Positions 46,846 to 57,367 of a stretch of DNA of 64,000 bases are shown here, one piece after another. Under the pieces are notes generated by a model that worked only from the letters and a program-made list of their open reading frames with translations, searched no databases and was not told the origin of the DNA. Positions within the stretch are counted from its first letter, which is position 1. Every line of letters starts with the position of its first letter. Source of the stretch: Gnetum montanum (lineage: Eukaryota; Streptophyta; Gnetopsida; Gnetales; Gnetaceae); contig MNCI01010025.1 of the NCBI GenBank assembly GCA_015680685.1, positions 500,860 to 564,859 on the forward strand, read 5' to 3'. The position numbers and the translations under genes were made by a program.

Positions 46846-46870
46846 ATGTCCCACATTACATGTGGGACAT
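46846..46870. repeat. Perfect 11-bp inverted repeat
   Basis: ATGTCCCACAT, three bases, ATGTGGGACAT. A third related word, TGTGGGATGC, precedes it at 46,833. It lies about 40 bp upstream of a TATA box. Confidence 0.85.
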
Positions 46871-46911
46871 GAGAGACCCTAAAAAGTAGTTGGTATTTTA
46901 GCTGCATAGGA

Positions 46912-46919
46912 TATAAATA
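46912..46919 (+). promoter_or_regulatory. TATA box of the LTR-like block
   Basis: TATAAATA in GCATAGGATATAAATAGGGG. Confidence 0.5.
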
Positions 46920-47939
46920 GGGGATTACCCCATGGTTCTTATTACTTTCACTATTAGAGCCTACACCCCATACCCAGAGCATAGCACAGTTGAGCCAAGA
47001 GATAGTGTAGTAGTCATAGTGTAGCAGTTGATATAGCCAAGTTTGTGAGCAAGAGGATGGCATTCAAGAGTGAATGTAGGCATTAGGGGCTTGCCAACCT
47101 AAATGAAGGGTGGCACACCCTATGATGTATTCCCAAGGCATGCATTGAGGAGTGGTAGAAGGCTTCATCCACCTGGTAAGTCGCTATGCTACTCTTATTT
47201 TCATTGTGTAATTTATCAAGCTATATTTTTTACTATCTTCCCTTTGTCTTAGTTGCTATAGTCATCATTATTGCTATGCTAAAACCATTTTTATTTCCTT
47301 TGCTATCCTTTTGGCTACTAATCCAAGGTGATTCCCACTTTGGCTATAGTGGCTGTGGTGTTTGCTACACTATGGCTATATGCGGCACTACCCTCGCCAC
47401 CACTATTTGGCCTAGCCATTGTGCTATTACAGGGGTTTGGGTGGTTTTGAGTGGCATAGCACATGCTCAACGTAGTGTACCATCCTTGGAGGGGATTTTT
47501 GTTTGCCAAGTTTTGGGGTAGCATAGCACATGCCTGACGTAGTGTATCCTATGCAAGGGGGACTTTATTTTTGTCTATGCTTTTCCTGGCTATGTTTCAT
47601 GTAGTGTGGTAGGGCTGGGGCAATGGGAACACTATAAATTATTTTTCATCTATATCATTTTCTCATGATAATGGAAGGATTATCATATTTTTGGTGTTCT
47701 ATCATGCTACACTGCTATGTTGGCAAGCCTATCACGTTGCTATGCTGGCAGGCCCGCTATGCTGCTACACTATTAAAGTGTTGTTCCTACTACATTGCCA
47801 TGCTTGTTGTATTGCTACACCTATTGTACTTGTTATGCAGTCACACTTGTTATGTTATTTCATCTATCATACTTTCCACTTTGCTATGTTGCATGGGGTG
47901 TGGTTGTCTTGCTATATTGTGCGTAATGTAGCTGTTACT

Positions 47940-48245
47940 CTTATATAAAATGTAGCGGCTATGCTACGCTATAAAAAACATGCTTACTATGCTACGTTGT
48001 GCAAGGCATTCATACAACATTACATTGTGCAAGGCGTGCTTGCTACAATACGCTATGCATGGCATAACTGTTACACTATGCAAGGTGTACCTACTACGCT
48101 ATGTGATGTAGGGCATAGTCATTACATTATGTAGGGTCTACCTGCCATGCTACACTATGTAGGGTGTAGTTGTTACACTGTGTAGGGTGTACTTGCTACG
48201 TTGTGTAGGGTGTACCTGCAATGCTACACTACATGTAACACCCTG
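47940..48245 (+). repeat. Degenerate repeat with core CTATGTAGGGTGTACCTGC
   Basis: Around nine tandem-like copies of a 25-30-bp unit with core TGTGTAGGGTGTACCTGCTA; earlier copies have GCAAGG in place of GTAGGG. Copies alternate with GCTACGCTATG words. Confidence 0.65.
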
Positions 48246-48570
48246 CTATGCTACATGTAGTGTTTGGTTCTATGTTATTGTGCTTGTGTGTTACTGTTTC
48301 ATGCCTAAGTAAAAATTTGTACATCAAGGGTTATGCTATGTTACTTAGTAATCATCACTTGAATGTTGCACTAATGTTCTTTTGTTGTCTTGCGTAGGGT
48401 CATGTTAAAACCTATCCTGATTTTGCTTATGCTAGTAGGAGTCCTATGCTACCATAGTGAACCCATGTCCAATGTGCGTCCTCCCCATGCATAGGTAGGG
48501 CATCAGGTGATCTAGTTTCGGGAGGGTGCACGGGACTTCCTAGAGTTCCTCCTTCACCATTTTAGTGTGA

Positions 48571-49013
48571 TAGCATGGTCACACTTATTGGCCAAAAAAA
48601 TTGCTATACTTGCTAAAACATTGTTGATCGGGGCAAATTGAGACATTTTGAAGTTCATGGTTGATGGGTTGATTGAAGGAGAAGAATTAGAAGGCTCAAA
48701 CTAACATCCAAGAGTCTTAAGGTGCTTGTGTTGGATTTGGGACATGCCTGAATTTAAATGTTATCACTAATACAACACATTGTTCATCACCTGTCACATG
48801 AGCACCTGCTTCTAGCATGCACCTGGAATCATTTATTATGCTAGTGGGTGAGTCCTATGAAGATGTTTTAAAACATGTTGTATCATTTATCTTGCACTAG
48901 TCAAATGCTTACCATATTTTGCACATTTCTAGGTTTTATATTAACAAGGATGGCCTTCATAGCAATGAGGGGATGTTGGCATTAGTCCAGATAGCTCTAG
49001 CATTGTTGCATCC
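48571..49013. other. Unassigned DNA upstream of E5 pol
   Basis: No gene, LTR end or gag is recognised here. Confidence 0.5.
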
Positions 49014-49340
49014 CTAACAGTCCACAATGATATTAAACTAACAACACCACATGCTTGCATCAGAAATTTTTGCATCTTCTTCCACATTAACGATTTCACA
49101 CCAGTAATATTGCAATCTCTAACAGTTTTGTATCTATAGTTAATGTTTTTACATTAATGATTTGGTACTTCTCATATCTGCAAGTTTCCTATTTTGCATA
49201 CTATTGTTTTTGCATGTCACAATTTGGTAGTCCAAAATGACACTAAATTAGCACTTTGGCATCGACAGCCACATGGCTCCACATCAGTAGTTTTACACCT
49301 TTATCAGTTCTACGCTCTTATGCCTTGGCGGTTTGACATG
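49014..49340 (+). repeat. TTAAACTA motif copies before RT (E5)
   Basis: Three spaced copies: AGTCCACAATGATATTAAACT, AGTCCAAAATGACACTAAAT and TTGACATGACCTTAAAATG, in non-coding DNA ahead of the RT frame, as in E3 and E8. Confidence 0.6.
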
Positions 49341-49544
49341 ACCTTAAAATGAAAAACTTACAATCTTGTCTCTACTTTGCAAATTTTTTTCACACAATAT
49401 CTCTAATAGGCACCTCTTACCCAAGCTTTCATCTTATAATGGTAGGTCAAGCGAAGATGGGAAGCCACCGCAACCTCTCCATGGCTTTAACAATAGTAGG
49501 GCCATAGGGTTAGGTCATGAGACAGTTGAACCCTAACATGATCG

Positions 49545-52130
49545 ATCAAGGGTCAACCACGATTAGTACTATAGTGGCTTTAGAGGCATCCCTAGACTTG
49601 CCCAAGCATCTAGTCAAAAATATAGACTTAGAGGCTAGGGATGTAACTGAGGATCCTCTCATTAATACACCTGTGACCATGTCAATGGGGTAGGTGAAAA
49701 CATTAAAAATAAGCTCCCTCCTAGACATGCAAACACATAAATATGTAGCTAAGATTTTGCAAGAAAAGATTGATGTCTTTGCATGGTCGCACAGTGACAT
49801 GCCGGGTCTGGATCCATGGCTGATTTAGCAGAACATCATCCTAGTCTGACACATGAAGGTAGTCAATCAAAAGGCTTGCAAAGTTAAGCTAGAAATCACA
49901 CTAACCTTAAGGGAAAAAATCACTAAGCTCTACCAAGAGGGTTTCATCCATGTGGTCGACTATTTAGAGTGGGTGTCCAATGTCATTGTGGTTTCGAAGA
50001 AAATGGAAGGGATATGGATTTGTATGGACTTCCAAGACTTGAACAAAGTGATGATAAAAGATGACTTCCCATTGCCAAGAATTGATTAGCTTGTCGATAC
50101 CATGGCTGGCCACACTCTGCTATCCTTCATGGATGGTTTCTCCAGATACAACCAAATCCACATTAACCTAGAGCATCAGCTATCCAGAACCAACATCATT
50201 TACAAGAGCAACATACTCTAGGCTATCACTAAAAACTTATACAAAATAGAAGGATAGCCTAATGGAAGGTAATAACAACAGAGTTTGATCTATGCTATGT
50301 AAGTCAATCATTGACAAATGGTCAAGACATAGCAACCCAACTCATGGCCTCGCCAATTGATGACCAGGCAACAATAGACCTTGAATTCCTGGATGAATAC
50401 GTCAGCAATGTCCACGTCATCCTGTTGCATTCCAAAGCCACCTTACATTTCAACAGTGCATCAACTATGTGAGGAGGTAGCACTGCTACCATAATCACAT
50501 TTCCCTATGGTGAAATGCATCCATCCTCTTACCGATTTGTGTTCCCTTGTACCAACAACATCGTAGAATACGAGGGGCTACTCAAAGGCCTCTTAACTGC
50601 CCAAGCACTATGCATACAACACTTGGTCATCTGGGGAGATTCAAAACTAGTTGTGAGTCAAGTCACCGAGGTCTATGCATGTAAGGATACACACCAGCAA
50701 CCCTACTATGACCTTGCAAGAGTCCTACTTAAGAGATTTGCAACCACAGATGTGCAAAATGTGCCACGTAATGAAAATGCCTTAGCTACACTTGCGTTAA
50801 ACATCCCATCAAATTCCCTAGCAAACCTACCAACCTTGATTATAGAATGTGTAGAGCCTATCACTCAGTTGTAGCATGTGGCATCTATCAATGCTACGGA
50901 TACCCAGGAATGGTATGCCAACATCAATGCTTATCTATAGCATGATGAGCCCCCAGAAGGATTGACATCTACCTAGAGAGATGCAATCCACAAGCATTCT
51001 CGACAATACGTGCTCATGGAAAATGGCGCTCTATGCCAATGCTCCTATGATGGGATATTGCTAGTATGCTTGGGTGGTGAGCAAGTGCAGAAGGTAGTTA
51101 ATGATGTACATGAGGAGCTATGCGGTCGACACATAGCACCCAGGGCTATTGCTGCCAAAATAAGATGCCTAGGGTACTACTAGTCCCACATGGAACGTGA
51201 CTGCCTTCAAAAGTCAAGACATGCAACACGTGCAAATCTCATACACATGACTTACACCCAACAAAAATCACATGGCCCTTCCAATGATGGGGATTAGATC
51301 TGATAGGGCCTATCATGCGTAAGTCCTCTGTAGGGCATAGCTTCATTATCACTATCATCGAATATTTTACCAAGTGGGTGAAAGCTATTCCCCTAAGGAA
51401 GACTATGTTGCAGCAAATTTTTCATTTTATCCTAGACAACATCGTAATAAAGTTTGGGCTTCCAATGACTATTGTGACAAAAAATGGGCCACAATTTAGT
51501 AGTACAAAAACCTGAACCTTCTGTAATAATCTAGGCATTAAACAATCATTTTCTTCCCATTACTATCTAGAGGTGAATAGATAGGTAGAGGCTACAAATA
51601 AGTCCATCATCAATTTGTTGAAGCAGATGCTCAACAATAGCAAGAGGTGGTGGCATGAGAAAATCCTCTACATCCTATGGGCATACAGAATGATGTGTAG
51701 AACTGCAACAAGTGAGATCCCTTATAGTCTTGTTTATGGATCTGAAGCTATATTGCCTCTTGAGTTGTAAGTACCATCACTCCAAATCATCCTCCCAGAT
51801 GTTGTAAGCAAAGCCCAGAACAACAAGTCATGAACCATCAACCTCAACTCGGTGGAGGAGGAGCACATGAAGATGCTGAGATGCATCGAGCACTACCAAA
51901 GAAAGTAGCAATAGAAACACCATGTAGGCCTACATCAATGGCCAGTGCAGAAGGGAGACCTTGTCCTCAAGGCTATCCATGGGCATGTAAGAAAATTCTC
52001 ATCCAACTGGGAAGGCCCTTACATGATCACTAAAGCCTTTGGGAATGGAGCCTTTAAGCTAGTGGAAATGGATGGCAATGAGTTTGCCAACCTGGTGAAT
52101 CACTTGTACCTCAAGGTGTACTACATCTAA
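49545..52130 (+). pseudogene. E5 Tat-type pol with internal RT deletion
   Basis: Begins with the RT N-terminus (VDVFAWSHSDMPGLDPWLI-like, FIHVVDYLEWVSNVIVVSKK, DDFPLPRID, LSFMDGFSRYNQIHINLEHQ). At about 50,175 it jumps to RTNIIYKSNIL, which belongs to the end of RNase H, so relative to E3 about 775 bp carrying the RT active site and most of RNase H are deleted. The archaeal-type RNase H follows (FPYGEMHPSSYRF, CTNNIVEYEGLLKGLL, WGDSKLVVSQVTEVYACKD) at 50.44-50.81 kb. Integrase covers 51.1-52.13 kb (SSVGHSFIITIIEYFTKWVK, VTKNGPQF where the catalytic Asp is Lys, FSSNWEGPYMITKAFGNGAF, HLYLKVYYI then TAA). Stops occur throughout. Confidence 0.86.
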
Positions 52131-52154
52131 AGGGCTATGGAAGTTACATTAGGA

Positions 52155-52340
52155 ATCATCTGCTATGATGTTAAACTAGCACTAGCACCAAGCAGTGTCC
52201 ACAATGAAGATAAACCAGCGACATTAGGCATCGACTGCTACAATGTTAAACTGGCATGTATGGTCTGCTAGGACCTTAAACTAATACAACAATCTGTTGA
52301 GACCTTAAACCAGCACATGATCTACCAAGACCTTAAATTT
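52155..52340 (+). repeat. TTAAACTAGCA motif array after integrase (E5)
   Basis: Six copies, for example CTGCTATGATGTTAAACTAG, CTGCTACAATGTTAAACTGG, GTCTGCTAGGACCTTAAACT and TGTTGAGACCTTAAACCAGC, at 30-60-bp spacing. Confidence 0.85.
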
Positions 52341-53408
52341 GGTTCACGTCGCAACCCCAGAGTGCACCAGCACCAGACACACATCAAGAAAGCAAGCACG
52401 ACGCCAACGTGTGGGAGGGTCATCGCAACACTAGAATGTGACTCATGACATAGTGGGAATGTGGTCTAGAGAATGTGTAGTTTTGCCACCCTAGGCATCA
52501 TGCAGACTCTCCGAAGATGCTATATGGCATCATACTAGCCCTCCAAACCTATCGTCATCATGACCCATCACCCTGATGGTGGTTCTAGGGTTAGTTCCCA
52601 CATCTAGAGTGCTAGCAGTATTATGGCCCAGTCATAATATTGTCACTCTAGGTCCCTGCCAATGCCTGGGCTTGCATGATGTTCGCTATGTGGAAGTTGA
52701 TCCCATGGTTGAACCAGGAATGCAAACCCTTGGTAGGGATTCGAGAGAATCCACACCCATAGCAGTTTCTCGACGCCTTCAAGAATAATTCCTCCATGCT
52801 CGTGTTGCCAAGGCTGCTACTGGCCTTCTTACTTGGGACATTTCACACTAGCAATGGTGCCCAAGAGTTACAACAATGCTAGCAGCTAGTAAGACATTTC
52901 CCCTCTCAAGCATATCTTACCATGGTAGAAAATGCTACTGCATCACGAAGCGAGTGCCTCGGCCAGCTTGGCTACCATAGAGTGCAAAGTCCCATTGTGC
53001 ATGTAACACAGCTCACTACCTAGGAAACACCAACACAAGTTCCATGACATGTGTAACATAGCTAGCCACATGAAACACATTTGTAGGCAGGTTGAAACCC
53101 TTCATGGATGTAATGCAACTCATCCTATGAAGGAAGAACCTATCCTACAAGTGGTTGAAGAATAGCACCAAGCAAAGATGAAAACATGGATGAGTCCCTC
53201 AGAGCACTCCGACGAGGGACTCTACTAAACATCATCTTTTCTCTCTTCCTTAAGCTCTGCAAAACCAATGTAACAATCTGAAGTATAGCCAAGCACTGTC
53301 TTGACACTCATCAAGCAACAACCTTAGTATTTTACTTGTTGTGGTATTTCGTATTCTTTCCCAATGTCTATCGAGCCTGTTCTCCAGACGTTGATAAAGA
53401 GGGGCCAA
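52341..53408. other. E5 3' untranslated region
   Basis: About 1.07 kb without recognised coding between the motif array and the 3' LTR. The short plus-strand frame at 52,576-52,788 has no recognisable family. The segment ends with a purine-rich AAAGAGGGGCCAA just before the LTR, the likely polypurine tract. Confidence 0.55.
53396..53408 (+). other. Candidate polypurine tract of E5
   Basis: AAAGAGGGGCCAA immediately before the LTR start TGAAACACC. Plus-strand DNA synthesis would start here. The analogous tract before the LTR at 40,769 is AATGGTGAGGGG. Confidence 0.55.
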
Positions 53409-55017
53409 TGAAACACCCCAAAACATTATGAGGTTATTCTTGCTTCACCAAGCCTTGCAATTCGTGCATTGACATGGAAGTTCATCAGAAGGAGAATACC
53501 CTAAGCTCAAGTTGACTAGTTCAAAAAATTTTCTACTTTGGGTATAAATAGGCTCTATGGGTCATCCTACTTGTTCATCCAAGTAGCCTGCGCAATCGAC
53601 AACCTACTCAGAAATAATGCACGAAGTTGGAAGCAACATTCTAGATGCACAAAATAGTTTGGCAAGTTTTCTAAGACATGAGGTTTGCTATGCTATGCTA
53701 CACCTTGCTATATAGCATAGTAAGCTTCTAAAGATGATTGTAGAACATGGCACTATGCTATCTTACACCATGCAACATAGCGTAGCATGGCAATGGCTTC
53801 ATAGCTAGCCTTTTCCCTCAATTCCAAGTCCTTCGACAACATCCCTTTCTGTTAGAAAGTGGAAAACCTTGTCTACTACTATGCTACATTGAGCTACATG
53901 GCATAGCGAGGCATAGAAATCCTATGGAAGAGATAGAAGGTAACTAAAAAGGGGTAGAAACTGTAAAGTTCACAAGTCTTGCATCATGGGAAGCAAAGTT
54001 TGCAAATCGACAAAGCCTCTGCAAGTAAGGTTGGTTGCTATGCTATGTAGCGTAGCATAGCATAGCAAGCATGCAATGTACACATTGGTGCTACGCTACA
54101 AAGCACAGCAAGGCATGCAGGTGGTCATGCGACATCAATGCACCTCACCTAATTGGATCGTTGGCACATGTCTCCAAACGTTGATAGTGTAATAACAGCA
54201 TGGTAGGCTCAAAGTTGCAACATTATGGATCCACAATCACAACGGTCATGAGCGTTTGATGGTCATACTGGCACGTGCAGCATGAGCATATTGATGAAGG
54301 TCCAGGGCACGTGGAATCTAGACTGTTCATTTTGTGCACCCTTGGTCCTATAAATACCCTGAAAAGCAACACTAAAAGGTTCTCTCTCTGGCTCTTTTTC
54401 ATCTATGTCTAGCTTTTTGGCTATCTTGCTGACTAACACTCTAGTTCCAGTAAAAACTCTACTTAGTTCAGAACCTTGCCAAGTGTCTCATTCCTCTTAG
54501 TGAATTGAGTACTCTTCTGGCATGTTGTAGCATTGAACATTGTAAGCTTTCTGTTCAACACTGCAAACAATGAGCATTCTTAGCTGACATTCCATTCTGT
54601 CCTCCTTTCTACCACCTTGGTAGAACCCCCATGCTGTTAGCATCAAAGTCCATGACTGAGTGCATAACCTGCCCACTTTGCACACCCTAGTTACTCTTAG
54701 GATCTCTGCACTTCAGCATGCTGTGCAACCGGCTATATCCATTTTGACAGAGCAAATTTGTGTCTTCAGAGCGGTGCATTCTTCTAACTGTACTTTACTT
54801 TGTTTCCTGATATTATCCCATGTTGGATTATTTCCTTTTTATTTACTTTCAAGTATCATATAGACACCAATTAAGTCCCTATCTGATCAACCAAACCATT
54901 CAGGGTGCCCCATGTCCACACACACCTAGCATAGCCCTCCCATGGGCACAGGGTTGAAACTGTCGTGCCCACTAACCCCTCAGTGTTTTCTAGCTACTGA
55001 CATTTTTGGTCACTACA
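53409..55017 (+). mobile_element. E5 3' LTR
   Basis: TGAAACACCCCAAAACATTA to TTTTTGGTCACTACA, 1,609 bp. TATA box at 54,349, 940 bp from the start. U3 is full of GCTATGCTAC/GTAGCATAGC words, including a hairpin at 54,036-54,062 with perfect 10-bp arms. No primer-binding site follows, in keeping with a 3' LTR. Confidence 0.78.
54349..54356 (+). promoter_or_regulatory. TATA box of E5 3' LTR
   Basis: TATAAATA in TTGGTCCTATAAATACCC. Confidence 0.65.
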
Positions 55018-55059
55018 ATTATATGACTGACACTCTCTCATGTATGATTGATAGCCTCT

Positions 55060-55600
55060 TATCTCAAGTGGGACCCTAGAAAGTTAGTCGAGGTTAACAT
55101 GGTGCCTATACTCCCACAAGAAGTGACTGAGGTTCCTCATGATCTATATAAGGAAATGAGCAAGTGTGTGATCTACTCAGCACAATCATTATGGGAATGC
55201 AAGCATGTCAATGAGGACCTCTAGAAGAGGATGCAAAAACATGAGAGAGAGAAGGCTAGCCAAGCCATTGAGTTGGAGGATCTAAGGTCCAAAAATGAAT
55301 TTTTAATGGCCCTTGATGCTCCCAACAGCACTTGGCATACAATTGCAATTAACTATCCAAGATATTTTTCAACCATATTTGGTAAAAATGAAGCCACTTG
55401 GAAGATCATAGAGCAATTCTTGTAGATGGACTTATTAGCCTAGAAGAATCAAGACTGAAGGACTATAGTGCCAAAGTCTATGAATGGGGGAAAGCAAAAA
55501 AGAATAATAAGCACATGTAGAAAATCGAATGTGCTACCTACCATCGACAATATCAGGATGCTTCTATTGAGTTGCATACCCATAAATTATTTCTCAATGT
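55060..55600 (+). pseudogene. Unidentified coding relic between two LTRs
   Basis: One frame from ATG 55,099 reads MVPILPQEVTEVPHDLYKEM, then (from 55,231) MQKHEREKASQAIELEDLRS and KNEFLMALDAPNSTWHTIAI. After a shift near 55,400 another frame reads HRAILVDGLISLEESRLKDY, SAKVYEWGKAKKNNKHM, a stop, and KIECATYHRQYQDASIELHT with HKLFLNVIGE, ending at the next LTR. It is rich in charged residues with heptad-like spacing, suggesting coiled coil. It matches no gag, protease, RT, RNase H or integrase segment known to me. It could be flanking host sequence or an extra retrotransposon ORF. Confidence 0.4.
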
Positions 55601-55606
55601 CATTGG

Positions 55607-57146
55607 TGAAACACCATAAAATTTCAAGGCACTCTTGCTTTACTGGGGTCTTGGATTTGAGGCAAACCTTTCCATAATTGTAGCCTCATAACCATTTGGT
55701 AGGAAATGAATGCACAGAGTTTAGACTATTCAGTTTGGAAAATTTTCTACCATGAAAGCTGATAGGCCCAATGCACTCTCTAGCTTGCCCACCTGGGTGA
55801 TTCACCCAGCTGACAGTTTACTCAGAAACCATATTGAGAATTGTCGACAGTGCTCAGGATGGAAAAAATATTTTGGAAAGTTTTCTAGTGGAGAAGTCTC
55901 CTATGGTATGCTATGCTATGCAACATAATAGGCCTTTGAAATATCAAACAAGTGTCTAACTTGAAGCTTTAGCAAGATGATCAAGCAAGGCTAAAATTAG
56001 AATTCAACTAATATAAGGTGCTACACTATGCTAGGCTACATAGCATAGCACATCATAGCAAGGGCAAAACAAGCAAAGTTTTCTTATCATAGTTTTTGAC
56101 AGAAGTGAAAATTACATTGGTTGCTACACTACATAGCATAGCAAATGTCAAGTTGAAAAAATGCTTCAAAAGTTAACCCTATGTGCACCAAGGCTTTCAG
56201 AAAAAGCTAGTGACTTCAACACAAGTCTCTTTTTCAAATTGGTGGCTACACTATGCTATGCTACATAGCGTAGCACAGTGTAGCAAGAAGCTATGCTAGG
56301 CCAATGTGCTACATTACATAGCATAGCACAATATAGAAAGTAGATACACTACATCAGTGTGCTTCAGTTCATGCTTGGAATTGTTGAAACACTTGATTCT
56401 AGCATCTTGAGTTTCAAAAACATGGTTGCAGCGTAGCAAGTTCATGATCGGCTTTGCACATCTACATAAAACAGGCACATCAACATATCATGGGTCTAAG
56501 AAATGTGGCATCAAGGCCTCATTTATCACTTTCTCTTGGCCCTATAATTACCCTAAGGAGAAACACTTAAAGGGTTGGAAAATTGAGGCATTTTGGCAAG
56601 TTGGCAAATTTTTAGAGGATTGGCAAGTTGTTTTGTTGGAAATTTTCAGCTGGAATTTTGCTATTGGCATTTCACATTAGCTCTTTATATTGGAATTTCT
56701 ATACTGTTGACTTTTAGGTTCTCACTCAAAGGAATAGTTGGCATATTTTAAGTGTTCTGGTCATTCTTGAACTCTCTGTGTGCTTCCAGCATTGTATAAC
56801 TTTTGTAAACTTCAAAACAAGGAAGAGAATCAAACCCACAACTTTGTGATTGTGAATTTCCTTACCCCAACTCATTCTATTATTTCTTCATTGTTATCAC
56901 TACTTAGCATTATTTTCTACATTCCCACATTTTATTAATCATTAGTTATACCTAGCATCTTTAACATTTAAAATTCTTTTTACGAAAGGTTAAGTTACAT
57001 TGATTAAGTCCCTATCTGATCAACCAATCCATTTAGGGAACCTCATTTTCATTTTATCCACCATGGCCATTCCACTGATCCAGGGTTAAACTGTTTGCTC
57101 GACAACCTCTTGGTGTTTCCAACCATCAATGTTTTTAGTTGCTATA
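55607..57146 (+). mobile_element. E6 5' LTR
   Basis: TGAAACACCATAAAATTTCA to GTTGCTATA, about 1.54 kb, with a TATA-like TATAATTA at 56,543 (936 bp in) and a primer-binding site six bases after the end. U3 contains near-palindromic GCTATGCTACATAGCGTAGC words at 56,250-56,290. Confidence 0.8.
56543..56550 (+). promoter_or_regulatory. TATA-like box of E6 LTR
   Basis: TATAATTA in TTGGCCCTATAATTACCC, in register with the TATAAATA of sister LTRs and therefore a decayed form. Confidence 0.55.
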
Positions 57147-57151
57147 GTTTC

Positions 57152-57170
57152 TGGTGCTAGAAGGAGGGCC
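57152..57170 (+). other. Primer-binding site of E6
   Basis: TGGTGCTAGAAGGAGGGCC, identical to that of E3. Confidence 0.85.
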
Positions 57171-57367
57171 TTTTAATGCTTTACAGGTAGTCTTGCATGC
57201 TCTCTATACCTCATTACCTATCAACATAAATGTGACACCCTTGTGGTTGTTTACACACTGTTTGGTATAGGCTAGTCGCAATGATGGTTCCTTTGGAACC
57301 TTGTAGGACAGAAAGCCTCTAATCACCTTTTGGTCTTTATTTTCTAATCATTTTTAGCTTTATAAAA

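Larger units (their letters stand above)
46740..48570 (+). mobile_element. LTR-like block rich in GCTATGCTAC words
   Basis: Has a TATA box (46,912-46,919) followed by transcribed-LTR-like sequence, then 47.65-48.25 kb packed with variants of TGCTATGCTAC, CACTATGTAGGG and GTGTACCTGCTAC. No primer-binding site or LTR termini of the main family could be found, so it may be another LTR family or a solo LTR between two oppositely oriented pol remnants. Confidence 0.45.

Noticed and set aside
47186-47948. Several Leu/Tyr/Cys-rich frames
   Set aside because: Produced by GCTATGCTAC-type repeats, which read as Cys-Tyr-Ala-Thr in various frames; not genes.
48540-48575. GTTCCTCCTTCACCAT considered as a reverse primer-binding site
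   Set aside because: Too few matches to the complement of TGGTGCTAGAAGGAGGGCC, and no LTR terminus beside it.
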